Counted from the first letter of the stretch, positions 45,361 through 57,475 are shown. The stretch: DNA of 62,000 bases from Prorocentrum cordatum (GCA_963575745.1 CAUYUJ010015704.1:599340-661339); one strand, 5' to 3'. Numbers and translations: made by a program. Notes: generated from the letters alone by a model not told the origin.

Positions 45361-45362
45361 GG
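45090..45362 (+). repeat. (GAC)n tract, about 270 bp
   Basis: The longest near-pure GAC run in the window, with a few CGC and TAC interruptions. It ends in a GGC/CGG-rich stretch to about 45580. Confidence 0.95.
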
Positions 45363-45976
45363 CTGCCCGAGGGCGGCCGGCGGCGGCCGGCGGCCGGCGG
45401 CGCTCAGGCGGGCACTCGGCGCCGGCCTTCGCCGCCAGCGCCCGGGGCGCGGGCACGCCCGCGCGCGCCACCGCGGCGCTGCCGTGCGCGCGGGCGCCCG
45501 CCGCCGCGCCCGCGAGGGCCGCGGGCGCCGGCTCCGAGGACGCGCGCGGCGTGGAGCGCCCCCCCCCTGCAGGGGCGCCAGCCGTCGGAGGAGGAAGAGG
45601 TATGTACCCACACCGCTACTCTTCGCGCGTTTCTTCTCCCTTTTCGGCCTCCTGGGAGGCCCTCGACGCAACCGTTGGATTCGCCTCGAAATGCTGGTCG
45701 GAGCGCACCCCGGGACAGATCCTGGGAGCAGCGATTTGTCGATGCCTGTGAATTTCCCTGGGCAGAGGGTCGGAGACTGCCAGGAAACTGGATACGCGTG
45801 ACGCGGCCGGCCTGGGCGAGAGCTGGATCCACACATGGCCAGACGGTTGTCCAGCGCTCGGCCCTCGTTTGGACAAGCACGGTGGTCCCCCACTCGGTGT
45901 ATCTTGCAGGTGGCCCCTGGACGTTCCCCGTGCGGATTCAGCCAGGTGTGCTCCCGGCTTCCTGGTACCATCTGGG
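45363..45976. other. Unassigned GC-rich region
   Basis: No gene is recognised. The first 200 bp is extremely GC-rich; the rest is non-repetitive. Confidence 0.4.
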
Positions 45977-46185
45977 CCTCCCAGATGAGGTCAGAGTGCA
46001 CAGATGGGGACGGGGGATCGCTTCGCAACGGCGATGCATCAGCGGTGCGGCTCGATGCGGAGCCCGACTTTCTCCACGCCGGCGTCGCCGATGCGTCGAC
46101 GACATCGCATCGCCGAGTCATCGCCGATACATCGGCGATGCAGCGCGATCCTCCGACCCCTTCTACTCGCATCCCATCTAGGAGG
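45977..46185. mobile_element. ATCGCCGAT foldback element, copy 1
   Basis: A 209-bp element bounded by CCTCCCAGATG(A/G)GGTC on the left and its inverted counterpart CATCTAGGAGG on the right. Arms are about 80 bp. Inside are several small palindromes of the type CATCGCCGATACATCGGCGATG. A second copy is at 58943-59131. Short size, long inverted ends and no ORF fit a MITE or foldback element. Confidence 0.75.
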
Positions 46186-47168
46186 CCTCAATGCAATGTG
46201 TGTGTGTGTGTTTACGCCGGGGTGTGGTTTGCGATCGGCGCCGTTGGGGCTTAGGGGGTCACCACGTTGCGCGTCAGAGATCTCTGTCGAGTTCCTCGCT
46301 CCCCCCAGGCGTGGGTGGCAAACCACATCCCTTGCAAACCACACCCGTCGGAGTCGCCGAGGGGGGGGGGGACCCGGCCCAGGGGTGACGTGCGCAGGAA
46401 CAGGATATCCCGTTCCAGGGCGTTCCGACAAAGTTCTGGAGCGCTCTGGTATGCCCGCGGCGCACAAGGCATCCCCCAGAACCGCCGGATCTCTGAGAGC
46501 CCCGATTTCTGCCGGTTCGATTTTGTCCTTGTCCTGGCTGCGTCTCGCCAGGGCGAAGTATCGATTCCCAGTCGCCGATTCATCGCCAATCGGGGCTTGG
46601 GTTTACCACCCCGCCCATGGACGCGTGGATTGGCTGTCGGGGGCCTATCGCCGATCGATCGGAGGTGTATGCATCGCCGATTCCAGGTCAACGTCTTCCC
46701 CCCTGAGCCAGCACCCCCTGTCGCCCCCCCTCCTCTGTCGTCTGTCGTCGTCCGTCGTCCATCGTCCTCCGAAGGCGCGCGTCGTCCTCGTCTCCGTCGT
46801 TCGTCCGTCGGATCGAGTCGTCTCTCTGAAATCTACCACAGGACTCCTAGTTATTCGCTGGTTGAAAAAGTGACGCGCTCCTCCCCAGGCATCCGGCGCC
46901 TCGGCCGGTTTGTCGTCAGTGCTTGGCTTATGTGGAGGCCCGTACCGGGCCTCGGGGCCGTCCCGGGCTGAGAAATTGGTCCTGGGGAAGGCGGCGATAC
47001 GTCGCGCTGTTGACAAACATCGCGACGTCGGGGGTTGGGGTCCGCTCGCGCGCCTGGAGGTTCGAGGTTGTCGAATGCTCCAGACGTTACACGCTTTGGG
47101 ATTGTTCAAGTGTCTAACGCCATGCCGCCGACCCCCACAAGGAGTGAGAGTTTGGACGATCGTGGAAG
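46186..47168. other. Unassigned sequence with GT and CGTC tracts
   Basis: A short (GT)n run lies at 46197-46210 and a CGTC/GTC-rich stretch at about 46735-46830. ATCGCCGAT-like words recur near 46575-46685, but no second full foldback is present. No gene is recognised. Confidence 0.45.
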
Positions 47169-50064
47169 TTATATCTTGCGTCTGGAGCCTCCTTGATGAA
47201 TCTGAGGGTCTTTTGGGATGCCTCTCTGGGGCCTCTCGGAGAACTCACGCTTTCGGATTTTTTCATCTGGGAGGCTTCTCGTCTGGTCAAGGCGCACCCG
47301 AGGCATCTCCCTGCATGTCCTAATCACAGCATGTCTTCGCTGTGGTAGTTCCGCTCCGTACGTATGCACTGTTTTTATATGTGGTCCTCAGTGCCGTGCC
47401 GATGTAACCGTGCGCCCTGGCAGTGTGTGTTGTTTCGTGCGTAGCTGCCTGTACTGTGCCGTAGTGCCCCGTCCCTGCAGTCTAAGCAAATTATCCTGCT
47501 TATCACGATTCTGAGCCAAGCCGAACTTTTGAGACCTCTCGTCGAGCATGTCATCAGCCTGCCGAGCGTGCTGGGGGAGGTCCGCTGCCGCCTGGTCTGA
47601 TGTGCTTACTAGAGTATTGTGTAAGTCGTCTGCGTATTTGAATAAGCCCAAGTACTGAGGCTGTTCGAAGAACGGACAGCGTGCCATGAGTAAGTGATCC
47701 TCGGGCAAGGTTTGATACAGGCCGTCTTCCATTGCTCTACCGGGTGGGGGGGGGGGGGGCAAACGGGCAAAAGAGGCCACGCGATTGTACAGCATGAAAG
47801 TATCCCCGATGAGGCCCCCGCACCCTGGTCGTATCGTCGCAGGCTCCCCCTGATCCCTGCATGGCACCGTGAACGCGCACTGCCTGTACATCTGCTCCCC
47901 CACCTCCTATAGTTCCTGCGGCAGCAGTGTCTGCGTCGCCGCATCCATCCCCAACCATTGTCCACTCGCGAAGGCATTCGTCATATCGTTCAGCACCACA
48001 GAGTAGGACGCCCCTTCCATGGATAGCCGGTCCTGGGTGACCAAGCTTGCTAATACTGCTCCCTCCCGCCTCCGTCCCTTCACAAGGCCGTATTCCTCAT
48101 CCCTCCAGGGCTGAGCAGCTCGACTCCAGTCGGGCAGCGTAATGACATTTGCCTAATGGATCCAGGACGTGGTAGACGCGTTTGCCTTGGGGACCTGGTT
48201 TGTTATTCTTTCGAACTGCCGTGGCCTCGCTGATCTGCAAACCAACGGGGGCCTTCTTCTGAACGCGAATCTGTCTGATGGTTTGTTCCAGCTGGATTCT
48301 GAGGTTCCTTGGGAAGACCCTAATTCTCTCGGTGCCCACCCCGGCTCTATCCTGGACCTCAGGAGGCTTTGTGAGCAGCATGCGCCAGGCTTCAGCAGGC
48401 GCCGAGCCCAAAGGGTGTGCCCGCGGAGCCCCGTACGGTACAGCCTACGAGCCATTCGTTTCATGTCGCTCTTGGCACCATCTATGGCCGCGTTCATTGC
48501 TGAGAAGTCTAGGGGGTACGTGGTGTTCCTCGATTCCTCGAGCATCTCCTCCCTCGTAGTGGGTCGAGCCGCCATTCCCCCCTGTCCTCCAGAAGTCTTC
48601 CTATTCCTGTTTGGTAGGCATACTCGTAATCACACTGCGGTAGTTACGGCGTCGATGTCCCATCCTCGTGCCCGCCAGCAGTCGATTGAGTCGGCCTACC
48701 TCCGCTAGGTCCTTGCGTCGCCATGCTTCCCACATCTCCTCCTTTCTCTCCTCCCCAATCTTCCGTAGCGCCTCCTCTCCTCATCCTCGCACCAACTGTA
48801 GTAAGAGCCTTAAGTCCTGCCGCCACGTTGAGCATCTGTTGTTCCGTACCCTCTCCCTGGAGCTCTTTGAGTCTTTGCGCCTGGCAAAGAGTGCCAGTCG
48901 TTCTTGCTGGAGTCGGTGATACGTGGTGTCCCTTCTTGGCGTCCGCACAGGAGAGTTTCTCAGCGAGGCGACAGACAATCTCAGACAGAGCTCCGATGGT
49001 GTCATTACTGTCGCCCTGACCCCTGATCTCGTCACGTTCCTCCTCCCTTCTCGTGACCTCCTCCACCACCCGAACGAACTCAGCTCTGCCCTCATTTCGG
49101 CGCACTCCTGCTACCAAAGCCTGCCTGCTCCACCTGGGCCGTTGATTGTATTTGGTGCGAACCGACAGATTCGCGATGGCCATGGTGGCGTGGGTAGGTG
49201 TGTGGTCACGGAGTCCTCTATTGCGTATGACCTGGAGTCTACGGCCCATCCGGCTGAGCTGGCCCATAGCGGTTGTCCGCTCACGCCATTCTTGCGGTAT
49301 TAGGATGTAGTCGACCTGCGACGCATGAGTCTCCGTGAAGAAGGTGGGGCGGCATTTGCCGTGTGTGCCTACAGCAAACAGGTGGAATCGTTCGACCAGT
49401 TCTCGGACTCGATGGCCCGCTCCGCCTGGGATGTGCTCAGGGGCGCCCCCGGGGCCCACAGCCCAGCTGTGGCGGGGTTCGCCCTTGGGGTCTGCTCCAT
49501 ACCGTCGTTGATGTCGCCCCCGATGATGACCGATGTGTTCGTACCGATTCTCGACACCTGCTGATCAATCTACTCCGTCAGGGTCGTCACAATGCGCATA
49601 TACTGTTGGCGCTACATCTATAGATATATGTGTATACATGTATATATATATATACACATATATGTGTCCCGTCGTCTTCCCAATAATCGTGTAACTGCTA
49701 TTCCCCTGCCGTGTAACTCCTTTGGTGGTCCAGCCGTGTCTATGAGTTGTGCGAACTTCCATTTGCCCCGCCAGATGATCATGCATCCCGTCGGTTCATT
49801 GTTGTACGTCGTTCCCTCCCTCCATCCTCCTTCCACGTACCTGCCCCCATCCACCCCCTCGTTGGTGATGTATCCCATCTCCATGGAGTCGCCTAGGGGG
49901 TGCCGGCTCGCCGTACCCGCCAAACCCACAATATCAAAGTTCCGCACCTCGGCGCTGATCTCCTGCAGTCGGTCCGCGGCACAGTGCAGAGGATTGCAGA
50001 AGAGCACTGCAAGAGAGGATGCCATCGCCCCAAGCCGCCCCCTGAGGTAACGTTCTCGGGGCAT
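47169..50064 (-). pseudogene. LINE ORF2, 5' part: endonuclease, linker, RT palm
   Basis: Reading the minus strand from 50064, the order is as follows. Endonuclease N-terminus: RLQEISAEVRNFDIVGLAGT. Then IIGGDINDG, the G-D-x-N motif of apurinic-like endonucleases. Endonuclease C-terminus: ASQVDYILIPQEW, and RLQVIRNRGLRDHTPTHATM with the D-H pair kept. Linker: 49.1-48.2 kb. RT finger: ATAVRKNNKPGPQGKRVYHV. Motif A region near 47960-48000: NDMTNAFASGQW. Motif B-like: CGGLIGD. Motif C: FKYADDLH, YADD at 47625-47636. Motif D-like: GLAQNRDKQDNLL. Post-RT: YGAELPQRRHAVIRTCREM. The frame changes at least five times and stops occur, so it is dead although YADD and GDIN survive. A TA/TATG microsatellite (49610-49672) interrupts the endonuclease. 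The KNN.PGP.GKRV and GLAQN.DKQ wording is what I associate with dinoflagellate LINEs. Confidence 0.8.
49610..49672. repeat. (TA)n/TATG microsatellite inside the LINE
   Basis: An alternating purine-pyrimidine stretch with symmetrical TATACATGTATA cores. It falls between the first and second endonuclease segments and accounts for one loss of frame. Confidence 0.9.
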
Positions 50065-50099
50065 GACAGTATGAAGCAGAGGAGGAGTAAGTGGCCTCT

Positions 50100-51870
50100 T
50101 GCAGTCCTGCTGCCACCCAGATCACCGCTTGACCTCGCGGTGGCAAGAGTTTCTTACCGACCAACGCTGAAGATCGGGCTTTGACGATGACTACGGCGGG
50201 ACACGCTCATAAGGCCATGCGGGGTAAAACTGCCACTTCACAGGCCGACGGAACGATTCGGAGTATTACGATTTACGAAGTATTGCAGCATTGACGCATA
50301 TCACCATTACAGATGGAAGCGATCGTGCGACGCTTCGGGTGGATTCGAAAACAAACTAGGCAACCCACTGCGACACCAGCAAGCACTGACAGCCATGTTC
50401 GGACAATTTGCTTGGGAACCCGAGCCGACTGTCTGCGACGACGGCACTTTCCATCTACGTTGTAATGCATGGGCAAGTAGAATCGTCAAGGACCTTGAGG
50501 AAACCCGTCGCACAGACATGTTTGCACATAGCCAGGAAATGTCCTGGGGCCCGGCTTTTCAGGAGGCCCTCCGAGTCTTCGACCCCTAGGAGCTCCGACA
50601 GGCCCACAGAGCCCGCGCTATCCCACCCCCGGCCCCCCTCGCCAAGGAGCGTCGGCAGCAGCAGCAGGCTTGGCAGAAGAGGAGGCTGCGCCATCGGAAA
50701 TTGCACCCTGGGAGTGTGAGATTTCACTAGTCGAACATGGCACGACGAGGACATATTACTGAAGACTGGGTTTTTCCCTTGGACAAGGCCTTGGACATTG
50801 TGGCGACTTCGGGGGCGACATGCGATTATGAGGGCACGGTGCGCGGCGCGTGCATCAGTAGACGCAAGGCACTGATGTCCAATCTGCGCGGCAAACATAT
50901 GTTCAGCAACGTTGCGCCCCTACTTACCCTTAACAGCGAGCGCGCGAACTGCGGCATAGTGATTGGAGAGAGAAGTGCGGCAGCACGACATCTGATGCGA
51001 GTGCTTCTTGCTGGGCAATGAATGCCCGTCGGACAGGACGCGCGCGATGCGACAGATCGAGCCGTTCACTCCGAAAGACCAACTGTCCGGATATGCCAGC
51101 AATGACAAACAACAGCTCTACGAGCACTTCCGCAGCCATTTCCCCAGAGCTATTATGCAGCCAGCCTCCCCGACGGCAGCGGGCCCAGCCAGACCGCGAG
51201 GAGCCCTTCGCCGCTCCTGAAGGACCTGCGCCGGCGTCGGGATCAGGACCGAACGGCGACTTCCAGATAAAAGCAGCTTGGGCGGGCGAGGGCCGCGACA
51301 AGGACATCGAGCGCCTCGAGGGGGCCGCGGTCGCGACCGACAAGCTCACGCTGAACGTGGCCACGGACATGGAGGACGCGAAGGCAGCGGTCCACGAGCG
51401 CTGGGAGCGCAACGCCGACGAGACCACGGCGGTCATCCCGACCCAGGCAAACAAGCAGTACAACGAGGGCGCGCGGAAGCTCAAGGGGTCGACCTCGCAG
51501 CGCTGGGCCCCCCACGCACACGCGCTTCGTGGTCATCGCCGCAGCAATCAAGGACGTAGCTGACGTGGTCCCGCCCGAGGATAAGCAGGCCCTGGCAGCG
51601 TACTGGAATAATGCAGCGCGCGCGGAGGACCCCGAGATGCTCGGGGCACGCACGAAGCACTTCCAGGCGCAGACCAACAAGAAGACCAAGCGGAGCCAGG
51701 AGAAAGCGCGGCTGATATGTCGATTCGACTCGCACTCGCCCGACTTGAAGGCCGCGCGCGACGTGTTGGTCAGGGAGATCAGGAGGGAAGGGGGCAGCGC
51801 AAGCTGGGGGGGCGCTCCCTGGGGCCCGACGCAGCGCGGGCTCGCGAAGCTCGTCTATCCGGAGAGCTGA
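50100..51870 (+). pseudogene. LINE ORF2, 3' part: RT thumb, tail, zinc-finger-like segment
   Basis: Plus-strand segments in order. RT thumb: SFLPTNAEDRALTM, HKAMRGKTATSQADGTIRS, ISPLQMEAIVRRFGWIRK. After a shift: HQQALTAMFGQFAWEPEPTV, NAWASRIVKDLEETRRTDMF. A later part: LRQAHRARAIPPPAP. Then SRRKALMSNLRGKH and NCGIVIGERSAAARHLMR, which look like two degenerate zinc-finger-like units in which some Cys/His are lost. Last is a terminal domain (51243-51870): DKLTLNVATDMEDAKAAVHE, NKQYNEGARKLKG and, after a shift near 51520, DVADVVPPEDKQALAAYW, KARLICRFD, ending at a stop at 51868-51870. I recall the same order at the C-terminus of dinoflagellate LINE proteins. At least four frameshifts or stops are present. 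The terminal domain's role is unknown to me. Confidence 0.7.
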
Positions 51871-53741
51871 ACATCCACCCGTTGCTGAGACCAATCGACT
51901 TCGAATGCGCGCCCGACGAGCTGGACGCGGCTCCACTGAGGCGCCTCCGCCTAGCGCGAGCTGACCTGAGCCGCAGTCCAGTGATGGGGGCGACTGCCAG
52001 CTCGGCCCCGCCTGCCCTTCGCGACAGCGCTCGCTGCGCGGCTCAAGTGACAGCAGGGAGGCTGACGCCGAGAGAGCCCAGCCAGCCCGTGCCAGCGTTC
52101 CGAGTCAGCCTTGACCCTAGACTTCTCGCGCCTCGCCCTGACCCGCCGCGCTCCAAAGGGGCAGGGGCAAAGGTCGTGAAGGGACAGCCGAGAATAGCAC
52201 TGCGTAGCCAAGATTCGTTTTCCCAGGTGCCCGCGGGCGACTAGACTTTCATGGCGCGGGGGCCGTTTGCCTGCATGGCCAGTGCGTTTTGCGACGTGTG
52301 GCCCCCCTCGACAGACCCATGAGTTAGATTGATGTAGCGCGCTCTGCCGAGGTAGCGTAGGCGCCGAGTCATGGCGACATGTTGGTTCCGATTCATAGTC
52401 AGTCAGTCCTCTTCTTCCTCCCTTTTCCCCCTCCTCCCCCCCTCCTCCCTCCTCTGCCTCGTCCTCTTCTTCCTCCTCCTCCTCCTCCTCCCTCCCTCCT
52501 CCTCGCCCCCTTCCTCCTGGCGCATGTGCCGCTGGGACCCTGCCCCAGGAAACCAGGCTTGCACCGGCCCGATCGTCGCCTCAGTTTGTCCGTCGGGGGC
52601 CTGGTGGAGGGAAAATTGCACCCTCGTCGCCTCTCCCACTGCGTGGCCCTCCCAGCAAGTGCTCCTCTGGGGCGAGGGTGGGGAGCGGGCCCCTTGCCGG
52701 GGGCTCATTCGAGGATTCCGCGGCTATCCTTCCCGCGTCCATGGCGCCCCGCCCTGGCGCGCGCGGGGGCGCGAAGTCGCCCGTGGGAGCGGCGCCCCTC
52801 GAGTGGCTCGGAGCGGCGCGACCCAGGGGGGGGGGGCGCGTCGTTATCCCGGGCCGGCCGCGGCTTGCAAATGGCGGGCGCAAGGAGGGGGCCTGCCTGT
52901 AGCTTTGTCTCCGTAGGGCGAACGCTGCGCTCTAGAGGGGCGCGCTCGGAGGCGCGGAGGAACCCGCGGGCGCCCCAGGGCGAGCGTTTCTTTCGCGCCT
53001 CTCTTCCGCCTTTAAGAGGAAGTGTCTCGGTGTAGAGGCGATGGGGGTAAGTGAGCCCTCGGGGTCGCTACATGTATATTTCGCTTTTGTGATGGCGGTA
53101 ATCCTGATAATCCTCCTCCCCCGTGGCCCACGCCTCAGGATTTCGAGCTTGGCAGCCGACTGCAAATCGGCCCTGTGTTCTCAGTTGTTCTCGGGAACGG
53201 TTTTGCGCTTGCATGGCGCTGTTGTGCATTCTGGTAAGCCGACCCGATTCGAGTTCAACTCCGTGCCGATGTGGGCCGATCCGATGATCATTCGATTCGA
53301 GCATGATTATGTATTTTCGTCCTGCGCATCAAGACACATGATGTGTTCTTCGGGGCCAGGGACATGTCCACCACACTATGCTGTGTATGTCCCTTTTTGT
53401 ATTGGCAAATGGTGGCCCAGTCACAACACCTGTCGCCCGGAGAACCGGCCAGAAAATCACGGATGATAGGCTGTCTGGTGGCGTTTCTACGAAGCCCCAT
53501 GGGGCAGGGCCCAGATAATTTTCAGTCCAACATTTGATTCAGTCCCCCCCGAAAAGATGGGCCTGCGTACCTTAACCAATTTGCCAGAGAGCCGGCCGTT
53601 GGGCCAGCATCTCAAGCAAATTCGTCCCCGTAGCATTATAACCAGACGAGCTGGCCCAGGTCAGTTTTCAGAACCGCCGGCGGGGCTGGCCCAGGCTTCC
53701 TAAGTCCAACTATTCGTCGTGATATTTTCGACTGTAGTGTA
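51871..53741. other. Possible LINE 3' UTR and unassigned sequence
   Basis: The first few hundred bases after the LINE stop codon could be its 3' UTR, but I see no poly(A) or simple tail. A CT-rich tract (CCTCCT) lies at about 52405-52515. No gene is recognised in the rest. Confidence 0.45.
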
Positions 53742-53868
53742 CTTAGCTGCCTCGATGTGCCCATCCTGAAACGAAACACGTACCGTGCGTAGAACGTCCG
53801 TGCAAATGCGTTGGCTGGTGGCTCAGCGTATTGGCCCACGTTTTGGCGAACGCATCGCGTCAGACCCA
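53742..53868 (-). repeat. Dispersed repeat family D, copy 2
   Basis: Aligns with 13544-13672. On the minus strand it encodes ATSQRICTDVLRTVRVSFQD, then GHIEAAK, similar to copy 1 in the same frame. Confidence 0.5.
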
Positions 53869-54817
53869 CGGTTTCAGTCTGCGTGCTGAGCGCCGTACCA
53901 CTACCTTATACGTGTTGCGTGTTGCGTATCGGGGCAGCTAAGGCTGTAGTGTCTGTATATGCGCGCGGCTTCCCTTTCCGTGAGGGTACTTCGGGTTCGC
54001 TTCGCCTCGCGCGGCACTGCGCGGACAGACCTCCCGCGGCCGTGACCGGACGCTGCCCCGCCGCTCGGGTGCCCCTCTTGGGCTCGGGTGCCCCTCTTCG
54101 CCCGCCGCGCCCCTCCCGCGGGCGGCGCGGAGGTCCGCGGAGGCTTCCGGATGTGCCCGGAGGCCGCCTGGAGGCGGGAGGCAATGCCACAAAAGCGTGA
54201 CAAAATCACGGCGGGGGGGATTTTCGATGTTCGGCCCCCGGGACCGTCGAAAAACTACTCGCGGCGGAAAGCCAGCCCCGAGGAGCGGGTCAACACCTTC
54301 GGGGGTCGACGTTATGATCAAAGCATGACGTCGGGGGTCTGGGTCGGGAGCCTCGAGAAAGGGGGTCAATGCAAACGGGGGTCAGCCAGAGCGCTGGGTC
54401 TTGCAGGATACTGCAAAGGCAGGGCTGCCTTGACCCAGGCTAGCTCGCAGGATCCTGCAGGATGCTGCACGGCCCGACTGTCCTGGATTCGCATTGACCC
54501 GGGTCAGTGAGGGCCACGGGATGGCTGTGCAAACCTTTGGCAGTCGAACCGTCCTCGGACAAGCCGCGGTGTGATGTCGCCACGCACCCTTGCGCAAGAC
54601 CCGCTTGTTCTCGTCGCACATGTGGCCCTCGGGAAGGCCTTGGGTCTTGTGTCCTCTCGCGGGCCCCCTCCAATCCAGCTCGACTGTACAGTCGGACCCA
54701 GTTGTAAGATCGAGGTCGGACCCAGGTGTAAGACCGAGGGAAGGTACCCTCGGATGTCCTGCTTCTTTCGGACGACGGAGGGTCTCATGCTCTGGAAGGG
54801 TGTTCTTTTGGCCCGTG
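53869..54817. other. Unassigned region
   Basis: No domain or RNA is recognised. Short local repetition such as GCAGGATCCTGCAGGATGCTG occurs near 54450. Confidence 0.4.
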
Positions 54818-54820
54818 TCC

Positions 54821-54854
<34 letters not shown>

Positions 54855-55199
54855 CCCTCCCCGCCGCGCGGCGCGCCCGCAGGGGCGCTGGGCGCGCCGC
54901 CGCGCCCCCGCCGCGGCCCTGGCGGCGGCCGCGGCGGCGGCCGCCGCGGCCGCCGCGGGCCTGCGGCCAGCGGGCCCGAAGCGAGGGCGAGGCGCCGCGG
55001 GACTGCGGGCCTGCGGCCGCCGCCTCGGCCTGCGGCCTCGGCCGCTCGTCGCGTCGGCCTGCGGCCTCTCGGCCTCGCCGCCCGTCGCGCGTCGGGCTGC
55101 GGGCCTGCGGCCGCCGTCGTCGCTGCCGCCGAGAGGGCCTCTTGGCCCTCGAGGTGTCGAGGGGTGAGCGCCCCAGGAGAACCGATCGGTCGCCGAGGA
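54818..55199. repeat. (GT)n microsatellite and GGC/CGG-rich DNA
   Basis: A pure (GT)n run lies at about 54824-54852. About 300 bp of very GC-rich GGCCGC/GCGGCC-like sequence follows. No gene is recognised. Confidence 0.7.
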
Positions 55200-55797
<598 letters not shown>

Positions 55798-55934
55798 GAG
55801 ATCCTGGCGACTCCATTGTTTCGAGCCCGGCGTTTTGGTATAATTTCGGGCCCTGGGCGATCGATCCGGCCCAGAAAATGGCGCAGAAAGATTGGATCTA
55901 GGGCTCCAGGTTCGATTTTCACGACCGTCTCATT
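55798..55934 (+). repeat. Dispersed repeat family E, copy 2
   Basis: Matches 24679-24824 directly: GAGATCCTGGCGACTC, ATAATTTCGGGCCCTGGG, GGCTCCAGGTTCGATTTTC. A GAC/GGC tract lies about 450 bp before it. Confidence 0.75.
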
Positions 55935-56257
55935 TTTTTGAGACGTCGGATCTCAGGGATTGAGGGGTCGGAGTCGTCGTAGAAGTTCGAGGATCCAGGT
56001 TCGAGGATGGTGGTTGGTGTGCGCGTTTGATTCTGGGTTCCTCAGAGAGGCTCCTCGGTCGCAAAACAGTCCGATCGGCCTCGAGCGGGTTCTAGCCAGA
56101 GCATCCCAGGACAGGTCCAGGGGCAGATTTCTGAGGGAGGGCGTTGACACCCCCTCCCGTAGTGAAAAATCCCGTTCGGACCAACTTCAAATATCCGGGA
56201 TCAATTACTAGCAGTCCCAGGAAAGGGTCGAGCTTTCTGAGGTCCGCGTTGCGAAAC
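55935..56257. other. Unassigned sequence
   Basis: Nothing recognisable; non-repetitive sequence between family E and composite copy 4. Confidence 0.4.
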
Positions 56258-57475
56258 TAATCACACCAGGAGGAGGAGGAGGAGGAGGAGGAGGAGGAGG
56301 AGGAGGAGGAGAAGGAGTTTGGCAACGGCTGTCAAGGTAACGCTTCATTCCTCATGCGTCAAGGGAGGCCAGCACGCTTCATACAAGGGGATCCCTTTGG
56401 ACGGCAGGGAAGGATCCCCCAAAGGCGCAGCCCATGAGGAGGAGCAGGAGGAGGAACAAGGAGGAACACATTGGAGGAGGACGACAAGCAGGAGGAGGAG
56501 GAGGCAGAGGAGGAGCCGACGGGAGAAGAGGATTAGCTGGAGGCATAAGAGTGGCCTCGGGACGCAAGGGCCGAGCAGTAATACACAAGAGGCGGAGGAG
56601 TTGGAGGAGGAGGAGGAGGAGTTGGAGGAGGAGGAGGAGGAGGAGGAGGAGAAGGAGATAGGAGGAGATAGAAGGAGGAGATAGGAGGAGATAGGAGGAA
56701 GAGGAGGGGGAGGAGGAGCAGGAGGAGGAGGAGGAGGACCAGTGGAAGCCCAAGAGTCATCAACGATGTTGAACAAAAAAAGAAGAGTCATCAACGATGT
56801 TCGAATTAACCCTTCCTCCAAGCTTCCTCTTCACAGGCCCCTACTACGGTTCATTTCCATTGAGGGAACTGCCTCGTTGGAAGACAACAGTTTGAATCTC
56901 CTGAAGCGTGCCAAGACATGGTTCTCGGGATTTCAACGCCACGTGTCAACCTGACTGCTGCGTCTTGACGATCCAGAATCGTGCCAGAAAGCCATTTTTG
57001 AGACTTCAACACAGCGAATCAACATAACTGTTGCGCCCGCATAATCCTGAATCCTTCCAAAACACCATTTGTGGTGCGCTGATCATGGGAATCCGTGGAA
57101 CTTTTGCAAATGTTTAAGGCGAATGTGCGCGGTGCTGAGGCGAGAGCCACATGTTGAAAACCACCCGACCTCAATCCGTGAAACAGTTGCAGATGTTGAA
57201 AATAATGTGCGCGGCGCCAAGGCGAGAGCCACATTTTGAAAACCACCCGCCCTCAATCCGTGAAGCTCCTGCAACAGTGTAAAACCAATCTGCGCGGCGC
57301 TAAGGCAAGAGCCACATGTTGAAAGCGACCCGCCATGCATCGGTGAACTTGCTGTCACTTGTTAAGCTTCAGAATCATGGTGAGGAAATCTCAGGCGAAA
57401 CGCCCGGCCCGCCCTAAAAACTGGCCTCGGGGTGCGACAGGGAGGAGTTATCTATAAGGAGACGGAACGGAGGCG
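56258..57475 (+). repeat. Composite dispersed element, copy 4 (longest)
   Basis: A (GGA)n run at 56264-56312 is followed by more GGA-rich sequence to 56740. The body (ACCAGTGGAAGCCCAAGAGT) comes next, with an extra local duplication of GAGTCATCAACGATGTT (near 56753 and 56785). Then come the GTTGCGTC.TGACGATCC internal tandem, three to four ~83-bp units (57110-57330) and the GGCCTCGGGGTGCGACAGGG terminus. It has all the modules seen in the family. Confidence 0.87.

Larger units (their letters stand above)
47169..51870. mobile_element. LINE with inverted 5' part (twin-priming geometry)
   Basis: Two LINE ORF2 pieces meet head to head near 50070-50140. The minus-strand piece (50064 down to 47169) holds endonuclease, linker and RT palm. 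The plus-strand piece (about 50100-51870) starts in the RT thumb and runs through the C-terminal tail. By eye, the point where the minus piece ends on its outer side (RRHAVIRTCREM, then RLDQTRSLPDEK) is only some 15-25 residues before the point where the plus piece begins (SFLPTNAEDRALTM). The two are therefore nearly complementary parts of one protein. A single insertion with 5' inversion explains this simply; two separate insertions or a later inversion remain possible. Confidence 0.65.

Noticed and set aside
43545-45801. Several 280-430 codon frames in both strands
   Set aside because: Low-complexity Arg, Ala, Asp or Val frames generated by GAC/GGC repeats.
45675-46181. 168-codon plus frame as a gene
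   Set aside because: Its last third is the foldback element at 45977-46185; the rest lacks any recognisable feature.
48923-49303. Plus-strand frames across 47.2-50.2 kb as genes
   Set aside because: They are antisense readings of the LINE endonuclease and RT on the minus strand.
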